This document shows, piece by piece, positions 1 to 7,560 of a stretch of DNA of 18,776 nucleotides. The DNA is from Tritrichomonas foetus. Its lineage: Eukaryota > Parabasalia > Tritrichomonadida > Tritrichomonadidae. Within the stretch, counting starts at the first letter, position 1, and every line of letters starts with the position of its first letter. The notes under the pieces were generated by a model. The model did not search any database, was not told where the DNA came from, and saw nothing but the letters and a program-made list of their open reading frames with translations. The stretch lies in NCBI GenBank assembly GCA_001839685.1, contig MLAK01001343.1:2730-21505 (forward strand). The letters are read 5' to 3'. The translations under genes were made by a program, and so were the position numbers.

Positions 1-1
1 T

Positions 2-1033
2 GATACTAATAATCTGCTAAAGACTATCTTTATAAAAAGAAGAAACTGTGAAGATTTAATTAAAACAAATATTCAAGATCTTTTAAATGTATTGAATTCT
101 TTAAATTGTGAAGAACATTATAACAATTTGATAAAACACGATTTTAAAGGTCATACATTTTTCGATACAAAGGATTCTAAACATTCAAATTCCTTTATCA
201 GCAATAACAAATTCTTCTTACCTGATTGTGTTACAAAATTCGTGATTAACGCGCGATGCAACTCTCTTCCTACAAATGAATTATTTAATAAAAAGGACAA
301 AAATATCTCAAAAATATGCTCAATTTGCAATTCAAACTCAACAGACTCCTTAATGCATCGGCTTAATAATTGTAAACCAAAATCAACTGAATATACGAAA
401 AGGCATAATTATATTTGCGAAATACTCCATGAAGCGATTGCAAAATCAAGATCACTAAATTATAACAACAATAGTCCCATTATTCATGAGAACTCTACAG
501 TCCGCCTTCTTGGCTTTAATAATCTTCCTGACCGCTCTAGGATTCTTAAACCTGATATATGGTTCCTATCAGGCGATTCAGACAATCAAGTAATCAATAT
601 TGTTGAAGTGACCTGCCCTTATGGAGGTCACTCTGACATTACTGTAGATAACAACCAAAACTCAGATAACAATGAACTTATCTCTAAATTAAAACTGAGA
701 AGAAATGAAAAGTTAAACAAATACAATGTTTTAATTAAGGACATCAAGGACAACTGGCATATAAAAGCTAATTTATACATCGTGATAGTTTCTTCTTTAG
801 GAGTCATTCCTAAAGACTCATTAACAGATCTGAAAAGATTATTGAAGCTTAAAAATTTCGTTTCTTCTGTTGCTAAAAAATGTGTGGCGGCTTCAATAAT
901 TGGATCCTTCAATATCTTTTATAATGCCAAATTATCCTATCGTTTACACGACTATAAGAACTGCGGTGAAGTGAACATTTCTGTCGTTGAAGGGACGGGG
1001 ACGGACCTTTCTCAACCTCTACAAGAGACTTGA
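2..1033 (+). mobile_element. 3' end of R2-like non-LTR retrotransposon ORF (CCHC + restriction-like endonuclease), 5' truncated by window
   Basis: The frame is open from base 2, so the ORF runs in from outside the window; a TTG at 92 is not a real start. Seen: a CCHC knuckle, Cys-x2-Cys-x9-His-x4-Cys, at 317-373. About 58 codons on comes Lys-Pro-Asp (548-556), then Glu-Val-Thr (from 605) and a Lys-x2-Lys-Tyr motif ending at 724. This order, CCHC followed by PD-(D/E)xK, is the C-terminal signature of site-specific non-LTR elements such as R2, R4, CRE and the Giardia Gil elements, where this nuclease nicks the target for reverse transcription. The reverse transcriptase would lie upstream, outside the window. 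The C-terminus ends in an odd Gly/Thr-rich peptide coded by a G-rich stretch (989-1006). No frameshift or internal stop is visible, so this copy could be recent. No poly(A) tail or target duplication is evident after the stop. Confidence 0.8.
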
Positions 1034-1331
1034 GATAAAGTTTTACTAACAAAATTACTTATTGTCTAGTGTATTATTACATAGGCANTTATAATGATTA
1101 TCTAAGTAAAATTGAATCACGCTCAAAGCAATTTTTTCTCTTTTTCTTTTTTTATTTCTTGGATGTTTGATTTTCGTTGGTCTAATATATTACTTATTCC
1201 CCACAATTTAAAACTAAAACTAGCAAAGTTGATGTCAATATAGTTATTCTCATGATTCATCTCAATGAATAAGATATCCAAATAAATATCCCAAAAAATT
1301 TAAAAATTCAAAATTTGAACAAAAAATTGAA
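1034..1331. other. Spacer between retroelement 3' end and zinc-finger fragment
   Basis: AT-rich, no credible ORF. It would contain the 3' untranslated region of the element ending at 1033 and the 5' untranslated region of whatever begins at 1332. A pyrimidine tract lies at about 1130-1160 and one undetermined base at 1088. I see no A-rich tail or flanking duplication that would mark the element boundary. Confidence 0.5.
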
Positions 1332-2741
1332 ATGCAGGACTTCGAAATACAAATAAAAGATGTTATTATTAATATTACAAACTTTATTTTTAAACATCAT
1401 TATTCAAATCAACATAATCCCATAATAACAATAATTCACATAACATCCAATATTTCTCCAATTCAAATTTGACATCAAACAAAATCGATGACAACGAATA
1501 TCGCGAGCTTATTACTGAAACAGTTACGAAACCTCTTAGTGAATTTACATCATCCCTCATTCAATATCTAGATTTAATATCAATTTCATTTGATCATCTT
1601 TATAATAAAAACATTATGATTAATTTAATGATAAACAATAAAATTGTTTTTGACTGTCCAGCTTTGAATGTGGGCCTAAACAGTCCATCAAATAATCACA
1701 ATAATAAATACCAAATCAAATCTCATAAATTCACATTTAATAATCTTAATTCACATAACTCAGGCATCACCTTCAAATTCCTCTCAACACATAACAAATA
1801 TTCAATCATCTAACTCATATGGCCTCCAAAATACTAACTATAATGAAACTGATAATACAAATGAAAATGCTATTAATTTTGGTAATAATAATTTGAGAAG
1901 TGATTCAAGAAATGACTCAGAAGATGAAAGTTACGTTAGATATAACGAAGATAACAATAACAATAATAACGACAATGATCATTATAATGAATCCAATATG
2001 AACTCCCAAAAACAACATGTTGTTCCAAAAGATTTATTTAATGAATTCAAAGATGTAGAAGTTCTTGAAGATGTTAAAAGAATTCCAAGTATAGACAATC
2101 AGGAATATATGTTTAATGCCTCGGAATGGAGTTCTAACTTAGATCCCGCATTTATGCCTATTCTAAACAACGCTGCAATATCCGGTGAATGGCCTGGAGC
2201 AGGATTATTCACTTGTCCTTATTGTATGGAATATTCTTCTAATAGCTACAGCTCTATGACTCTACATATCAATAAAGTACATAGTGATGAAGTAAAAAAA
2301 TATGGTTTTTGGTAATCAAATTTCATTTCAAGAATAACTGGTAAACTTAACTACTACATATGTGAAAGAAATAACAACAATTCCGATGAAAACTCAAGGA
2401 TGGCAGTAGATAATACTTTTCCAAGTTTATATTATGAATGTAACAAATTTGTGTGCTCAAAAGCTAATCTTCACTCACATCTAAAGTCACATTCAGACTT
2501 GTATATCAAGATTAAAAAACTTGGTATGTTTTGGGGTACTATTTGTTACTGGGCTTCAAATGACTTAAATGTAAGGCCCATCGATATACTTAGAGATATG
2601 TCTGGAGTAAAATGTCCTTAATGTGACAATTATTTAACCAATATGAAAGAAGGTTTCAAACACCATGTCTCTAATAAATTTATATATTTACCTATAACTT
2701 TTCCATTCATCTTTGTTGAATCACATAGCTTCATAGAATAA
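1332..2741 (+). pseudogene. Broken Asn-rich C2H2 zinc-finger ORF, possible 5' part of an R2-like retrotransposon
   Basis: An ATG at 1332 opens frame 0 up to a TGA at 1470. Frame 2 is open 1418-1813, and frame 0 is open again 1680-2315. After a TAA at 2313 the same frame continues to a TAA at 2619, and then to 2741. Two frame shifts and two in-frame stops thus split one apparent coding track. Its content is Asn/Ser-rich, then a good C2H2 finger (Cys-x2-Cys-x13-His-x4-His, 2214-2282). A second finger (about 2430-2492) has Tyr where the first Cys belongs, and a third (from 2613) has a stop codon between its two Cys. N-terminal C2H2 fingers are standard in R2-type retrotransposons, and a matching element end lies 300 bp upstream on the same strand, so a decayed 5' portion of a related element is likely. 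No reverse transcriptase follows. The alternative is a dead cellular zinc-finger gene. No member-specific identity can be given. Confidence 0.55.
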
Positions 2742-2831
2742 AATGTAACAATTTTCAAAAACTAATATATTAATTTTCAAGATTTTCTTTTCTTTAAAAA
2801 ATTAATGATTACAGCAAATGCAGCTTTTTTC

Positions 2832-2868
2832 TCAAATATCAAACTACTTAATACAGTTTGATATTTGA
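2832..2868. repeat. Perfect 14-bp inverted repeat, 9-nt loop
   Basis: TCAAATATCAAACT at 2832-2845 is the exact reverse complement of AGTTTGATATTTGA at 2855-2868, separated by nine bases. In RNA this makes a 14-bp stem-loop. It lies about 90 bp beyond the last stop of the zinc-finger fragment. It could be a transcript-end structure, a relic of a small transposon or a chance hairpin in AT-rich DNA. Confidence 0.75.
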
Positions 2869-2931
2869 ATCAGTCGTCTTCATGATTAACTTTTATATAA
2901 TAGCACATCATTTTTCAGTACATAATTGGAC

Positions 2932-3195
2932 CTATTTATAGAATTCATGACTAAATAAACATAGAATTTGTAATTCCCCTATCGCATGATTATAATCCAA
3001 AAACATAACTTTCCCAAAAGAATTTGTCATTTTAGGAAAAAAGTAGAATTTTATTTGAAACAAAAGACAATGACAGCCTGATTTAGAGATCATAGCTCCT
3101 GCTTTCTTATATGTATTTTCATCTAAATGCAAAATTCGATGAAAGAATTGAACTGAGACATCCAGACATTCCTTATTCTTGAAGAAATAATGATT
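2932..3195 (-). pseudogene. Possible decayed coding fragment, unknown family
   Basis: On the minus strand a frame is open for 87 codons from just after a stop at 3196-3198 down to a TAG at 2932. It has no ATG near its start; the first Met codon is internal. The inferred peptide has mixed composition, with a Cys-x-Cys pair and charged and aromatic residues, rather than the Phe/Ile/Lys monotony of random AT-rich frames. A neighbouring minus frame just upstream is also open and coding-like, suggesting a frameshift. I do not recognise a family. It may be chance. Confidence 0.25.
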
Positions 3196-3676
3196 TCACA
3201 GATTAGTCTAAGACTAGAAGACATCTCAAAATGAAATATTAATTTATGATAACATGGAAATTATAAAGTATATATCAATTAACTGTAGAGCAAAGGAGAA
3301 TACGATTATGTAGGAATGATGAAAAGTGAAGGGGAAAGGAATAAAAGCAATCCAAATGAGAATGGATGAGATAATTTCGAGATTATTCGGTGCTCAAAAA
3401 ATTTAGGGCATTAGGAAGGCGAATTGCTATGCTATGCAAATTCTATGCCAGCTTGGTTGTTCGGAAATACTTTTTGAGTAGAATGGCGTAAAATTTTTCG
3501 ACAGAAAATTCGAAAAAATGGAGGCGAAATCAGTTTTTTAGTTTTTAAAAAATGAAGTGATTTTTGAAAACACTTTGTTTGAGTTTTTTGCCTGTTTTTT
3601 GAAGGGTCTGTTAGGTAAGTAAAATTTTAAAATGAATTTTTCTTAACAGCCACGAAAAAAAAAAAACAGTTTAAGA

Positions 3677-3682
3677 TCATTA
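3677..3682 (+). promoter_or_regulatory. Initiator element (Inr) TCATTA
   Basis: TCATTA matches the trichomonad initiator consensus TCA(+1)YT(T/A). The A at 3679 would be the transcription start, giving a ten-base 5' leader before the ATG at 3689. Trichomonad Inr elements usually sit within about 20 nt of the start codon. None of the other genes here has an equally clean match at that distance. Confidence 0.6.
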
Positions 3683-3688
3683 TTATAT

Positions 3689-4291
3689 ATGGTGCGAAGA
3701 CCGCGTGCACTCTCTAACTGGCACAAGATCTCCCTAATTGACGACTCCGGCGCAATCATAGAAGCATTCGAACTCGACAGCCTCGGCCAACTAAAAGAAA
3801 AGTTGGGCAGACAGAAAAACAGACGAATCCACAAACGGAGGGCTTTTAAGCCAGTCTCGCAGAAAGGAAACATCAAACTTCAAACATCAGAAATCAATCC
3901 ATCAATTCCACAAAATCAACATTTGCAAAGTTCTACTCCAGAAGAACCAGTTGCTCATGAGGTTGACGAAATTTCTTCAATCACTTTTCCAAAGGTTGAG
4001 GATTCTCTCCTTGCGCCATTTTTGGACGACGAATTAACCAATAGAGACCAAAAAGTCAGATTTGTTGAAGGAAGTGAAATACACGACTTCAATTCAATTG
4101 ATGAAGGACTGTTTCTGACGTCTCTCCCAGCCACGCCATCATTTCCAGATTCAAATGATGAAATTGGCAAAGAAATCATTTTTGATAAAGTTTTATTTTC
4201 AAAAGATTTTGATTTTTTCTTCAATGATGAAGCTGGACATGCAGGTCAAATGATTGACGAATTTCCGGAAATGTTTAATGTTGGATTTTAA
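3689..4291 (+). CDS. Unknown protein, basic N-terminus and acidic/hydrophobic C-terminus (200 aa)
   Basis: The ORF starts at an ATG ten bases after a consensus initiator, which supports both start and expression. The product is 200 residues. Residues 1-35 look folded, with an alternating hydrophobic pattern around one Trp. Residues 40-55 are strongly basic (a cluster of Arg, Lys and His). From about 85 to the end the chain is acidic with regularly placed Phe, Leu and Ile, for example near 175-200, where Asp/Glu and Phe alternate. No signal peptide or membrane segment is visible. The first third of the gene is richer in G+C than its surroundings, as expected for real coding DNA. A basic patch followed by acidic-hydrophobic segments is typical of nuclear regulators with activation-like regions, but that is inference from composition only. 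I recognise no family; a lineage-specific protein is likely. Confidence 0.7.
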   Translation: MVRRPRALSNWHKISLIDDSGAIIEAFELDSLGQLKEKLGRQKNRRIHKRRAFKPVSQKGNIKLQTSEINPSIPQNQHLQSSTPEEPVAHEVDEISSITFPKVEDSLLAPFLDDELTNRDQKVRFVEGSEIHDFNSIDEGLFLTSLPATPSFPDSNDEIGKEIIFDKVLFSKDFDFFFNDEAGHAGQMIDEFPEMFNVGF

Positions 4292-5047
4292 GTATTTTTT
4301 TATTTTTGATTGAATAGAAAGAAATTGGTTAGTTGAGTAAACTAATGATTTGACCATTTTTTTATTTTTTTTATTTTATTGTATTTTTAGAATTGGCTCA
4401 TGTATTGGATGTTTTATTGAGAATGAAGTTGTGAATGGAATTCATCACGGTGTGATTAATCATATTGGAATACGAAATTTTGTTGAGATAATGTTTACTA
4501 ACGTGCTAAAATTGTTTGAATTTAGTGAGTAACTGAGGATAATCTTCGCTAAAGAAAGCTTTCTTGAGTGCTTTCGAATATTTTTGTTGAATAAATAAAA
4601 AAACGCAAGGTAACCTGCTATCATCTTTATTTATTGATTTTCTAGCAGTAAATATAACGGATATGTCCTGTTGATGGAAATTATCAAAAGCGTGATTCGA
4701 TACGAAAAAAATATATATGTTAATTCCATTATATTTCCAATAATATAATGTAACTAAATATAATAAAATTAATGAACCAATAATATATGAAGAAATAAAA
4801 ATATTTATAGAGATATTTATTTATTCGAATTATTATCTCCATGGCCATATATATAGTCAAATATTAGATTCAATACTATTTTTCAATTTACGAATTTAAC
4901 GTCAAATTTATATTGACACTGGTCAATAGTTTTCTGGAAAACCGAAATTATATACAAAAAGTTTCAAAACTCGTTACTTCCAATATAATCCCTTCACAAA
5001 TTGAGAAAAAAAAGTTTTTCAAAAATTTCGAAAAGAATTCTCCAAAT
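4292..5047. other. Spacer upstream of the kinase gene
   Basis: AT-rich. It contains a 14-bp perfect palindrome (4552-4565) and a short plus-strand frame ending at 4532 whose only start is TTG at 4350. That frame has some Gly, His and Cys and could be a decayed remnant, but nothing ties it to a known protein. No clean initiator is found just before the kinase ATG at 5048. Confidence 0.45.
4552..4565. repeat. 14-bp perfect palindrome
   Basis: AAGAAAGCTTTCTT reads the same on both strands, with no spacer. Such a sequence can bind a dimeric factor or be chance; it lies about 260 bp after the 200-aa gene and 480 bp before the kinase start. Confidence 0.6.
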
Positions 5048-6916
5048 ATGAGCGCGCAATCCTTCGGCCCTGATCTCCAAGTCATTTCCAAGCTTGGCGA
5101 AGGTTCGTTCGCTGAAGTTTTCAAGGTCAAATCCAAAGAAACCGGCAAAATTTTCGCTATTAAAAGATTAAAGAAAAGATATCGAAGTGTTGATGAAGTC
5201 AATCATCTTCCTGAGATATACGCGCTAAAGGCACTTCAAGGACATCCGAATGTCATCAAATTAGAGAACCTTATCTATTCAAACCAAAGTGGATATGTCG
5301 CAATGGTTTTTGAAGTGATGGATTGTAATGTCTACGAACTTATTACTGCTCACAAAAAGTCATTCGATGAAAGGACGTCACTGATTTTAACATACCAGCT
5401 CCTCAAAGCGATTGCATTTATGCATTCCAAAAATATGTTCCATCGTGACATCAAACCAGAAAATTGCATGGTTGATAAAAAGACGTTTACTTTGAAACTA
5501 TGCGATTTCGGCTCAACGCGCGGGGTCACAAATTCATCATCGCCATACACAGAATATGTTTCGACTCGGTGGTACAGGGCCCCTGAATGCATTCTGACAT
5601 CTGGGAGTTACGGCCCTGAAGTTGACGAATGGGCAGTTGGATGCATGCTGTATGAACTTATGACAACGAAGCCACTTTTTCCGGGAAAGCACGAGATTGA
5701 CCAAATAGCGAGAATCCATCGGCTTTTGGGATCTCCTTCTCGAGAAGTTCTTGCGCAGTTTCGTAAAAATCCAAACACGCAAATTAGCTTTGCTTTTCCT
5801 GCGCAAAGAAGTGCAGACATGCGCTCGCTTCTTCCAAAGGCTTCCTCTGAGACAATTGATTTGCTTGCGCATCTTCTGATTTATGACCCGTCTCATAGAA
5901 TATCAGCTGAAGATGCACTGAAGATGCCGTGCTTTGCAAAAATTAGACAGTTCGAAGAATTGTGGGAGAATTCAAGCAAGCAAATTCCTTTCCCGCTCGC
6001 TTTTCTAAACAACTCTCTTCCTTCAGCAATTCATAAAAACATCTCAAACGATCTATCATCAATTCCAAACACATCAAACACAACAACTCATTCATCAGCA
6101 ACTCATTCTATATCAGCAAATAATTCATCGTTAGCAAATAATTCATTAGCAAATAATTCATCGTTAGCAAATAATGTGTCTGCAAGTGGAACAGGGAAAA
6201 CAACAATGTATGTTCAACCAAAACCAGAGTATGTGGCACCAATCGCTAAGATTACAACATTCGGTTCTGAGCAGCCTCCTTACCAGCCAATCGTTCCAGT
6301 TCCAACTACAAACACTAGTACGAACTCCACCAGTAATACTAGCAACAATAGCAATGCAAGTTATAACAGCTACACTAGCACAAATTCAACTAATTTGAAT
6401 ATAGTTAAAAACAATAATTCAAATAAATCATATAATTCTGAAAACAGTTATTTAGAAAACACTTACAATCCATACAGTACTCATAGTTCAAATATTTCTA
6501 ATTCCAATAATGATGATTATCAAGAAAAATCTCAAACTGAATATGCTCCTGTTATCGCACCTAAGAAATATCAGCCGCCTCAGCTCTCGAAAGCCACATT
6601 TGGTCAGCCACAGCCAACTATATTCGCACAAGCACCTCCAGTTGCCGCATCAAAGCCTCAGCCCTATATCAAAAAACCACTGGGTGGCATTTCAAAAGGT
6701 CCACTTGAACATAACCTTCTTGCTGAATCAAGAAAACGTGCTGCAGCAAGAATTCAAGCGTACAACCAGAAAAAACTTATTCAGGCAACTGTTGCAAAGA
6801 AACAACAACCTTTTCATGGGGCTGCTTTTCAATTTGCGGCAGCAAAAATTCAAGGTGGCTTCCAAAAACCGAGACCGGAACTTGTTCAACCAAGACTTCC
6901 AAAAATTATTCTATAA
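5048..6916 (+). CDS. CMGC protein kinase, RCK group, MOK-like (622 aa)
   Basis: Ser/Thr kinase transferring phosphate from ATP. The frame is open back to 4913 through a TTG, but the first ATG is at 5048, right before the kinase fold. Residues in order: Gly-rich loop GEGSFAEV (17-24), ATP-binding Lys39, helix-C Glu56, HRDIKPEN (132-139, Asp134), DFG (153-155), TEY in the activation loop (168-170) and APE (178-180), with a CMGC insert after it; the fold ends near Arg284. The DFGS, TEYxSTRWYRAPEC and HRDIKPEN context is closest to MOK within the MAK/ICK/MOK family, whose members control cilium and flagellum length and transport; a flagellar role here is inference. The tail (about 310-622) is Asn/Ser-rich with an Ala-Asn-Asn repeat. 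It ends in a basic region with two copies of AAA(R/K)IQ (565-570, 597-602), resembling degenerate calmodulin-binding IQ motifs. Animal MOK is shorter and lacks this Asn-rich tail. Confidence 0.93.
   Translation: MSAQSFGPDLQVISKLGEGSFAEVFKVKSKETGKIFAIKRLKKRYRSVDEVNHLPEIYALKALQGHPNVIKLENLIYSNQSGYVAMVFEVMDCNVYELITAHKKSFDERTSLILTYQLLKAIAFMHSKNMFHRDIKPENCMVDKKTFTLKLCDFGSTRGVTNSSSPYTEYVSTRWYRAPECILTSGSYGPEVDEWAVGCMLYELMTTKPLFPGKHEIDQIARIHRLLGSPSREVLAQFRKNPNTQISFAFPAQRSADMRSLLPKASSETIDLLAHLLIYDPSHRISAEDALKMPCFAKIRQFEELWENSSKQIPFPLAFLNNSLPSAIHKNISNDLSSIPNTSNTTTHSSATHSISANNSSLANNSLANNSSLANNVSASGTGKTTMYVQPKPEYVAPIAKITTFGSEQPPYQPIVPVPTTNTSTNSTSNTSNNSNASYNSYTSTNSTNLNIVKNNNSNKSYNSENSYLENTYNPYSTHSSNISNSNNDDYQEKSQTEYAPVIAPKKYQPPQLSKATFGQPQPTIFAQAPPVAASKPQPYIKKPLGGISKGPLEHNLLAESRKRAAARIQAYNQKKLIQATVAKKQQPFHGAAFQFAAAKIQGGFQKPRPELVQPRLPKIIL
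6119..6173 (+). repeat. In-frame tandem repeat in kinase tail
   Basis: Units of about 15-18 bases encoding Ser-Leu-Ala-Asn-Asn recur three times with small variations. They keep the frame, so they expand or shrink the disordered tail without breaking the protein. The whole surrounding tail is Asn/Ser/Thr-rich. Confidence 0.7.
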
Positions 6917-7560
6917 TTCACATTTCACGATCGTTTCATTTCTTTTGTTTCATCTGCTGTAAATGGATGAAATTGAAAGAAAGAAATACGATTTTATATA
7001 TTTTGTTGATTGAATTTTTGGGCAGAAGAAAAGAAAGAAGATTTTGTTGATTGAAATAGAAATATAAAAATATTAGTTTTTTTGATTGTTTTGCGGTAAA
7101 AAACTTTTGTCGAATATTTTTTTGTTTTGTTTGCGTAAAAAACTTTTGTCAAAAAAATAAAATAAATTAAATAAAAAATAACCTATTGAAAAACATTTTT
7201 TTTCAGCCATTCATAGCGCCTTAACGAGAGAAGTCGACTAAATGGTATTTTGTGAAAGAAACATTTTCGTATCAACATGCCAACGACTTTTTATAAAATA
7301 ATCATAATTCAAATAAGTATACCACATGGCAGGCAATAATTTATTAAGTAAAAAGCTATAGAATTTGCCAAGAATCTAAAGGTATATCACAATTAATTCA
7401 TAAGGCAATTCATTGGCAAAATGCATGAAATTGATCCAAAATTTAGTGACAGATGACGAGTGACAGATTATAGATTAAGCCATAAATATAAATTGAATTT
7501 TTCAAAGGGATAATGATCGAAACTATAAACTACTGAATGAAATTTGTATAAAAGAAGTTG
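6917..7560. other. Spacer between kinase and large unknown gene, with short direct repeats
   Basis: No ORF of note. The 14-mer TTTTGTTGATTGAA occurs at 7001-7014 and 7042-7055. A GCG(G)TAAAAAACTTTTGTC block occurs at 7093-7111 and again at 7133-7150. These paired duplications cover most of the first 240 bases after the kinase stop and would lie in or just beyond its 3' untranslated region. No initiator consensus is clear before the ATG at 7561. Confidence 0.6.

Larger units (their letters stand above)
2742..3688. other. Gene-poor spacer with inverted repeat and degenerate coding-like stretch
   Basis: Between the zinc-finger fragment and the gene at 3689. It holds a perfect 14-bp inverted repeat (2832-2868), a minus-strand open frame of doubtful status (2932-3195) and, just before the next gene, a GTAAGT...AACAG stretch (3615-3649) that resembles a tiny intron. 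An A13 run lies immediately downstream of it. The remainder is AT-rich with nothing recognisable. Confidence 0.5.

Noticed and set aside
628..912. Minus-strand 94-codon frame
   Set aside because: Lies wholly inside the retrotransposon ORF, which has recognisable domains; the minus frame is a shadow.
3643..4224. Minus-strand frames antisense to the 200-aa gene
   Set aside because: The plus frame has an initiator, an ATG and better composition; the minus frames are shadows.
4913..5047. 45-residue N-terminal extension of the kinase
   Set aside because: Begins at TTG, not a eukaryotic start, and precedes the first ATG at 5048, which sits correctly before the kinase fold.
5350..5896. Several minus-strand frames antisense to the kinase
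   Set aside because: They mirror conserved kinase codons; no independent start context or motif.
6174..6962. Plus-strand frames of 74 and 150 codons overlapping the kinase tail
   Set aside because: Out-of-frame readings of the low-complexity Asn/Ser tail; the MOK-like frame is continuous through both.
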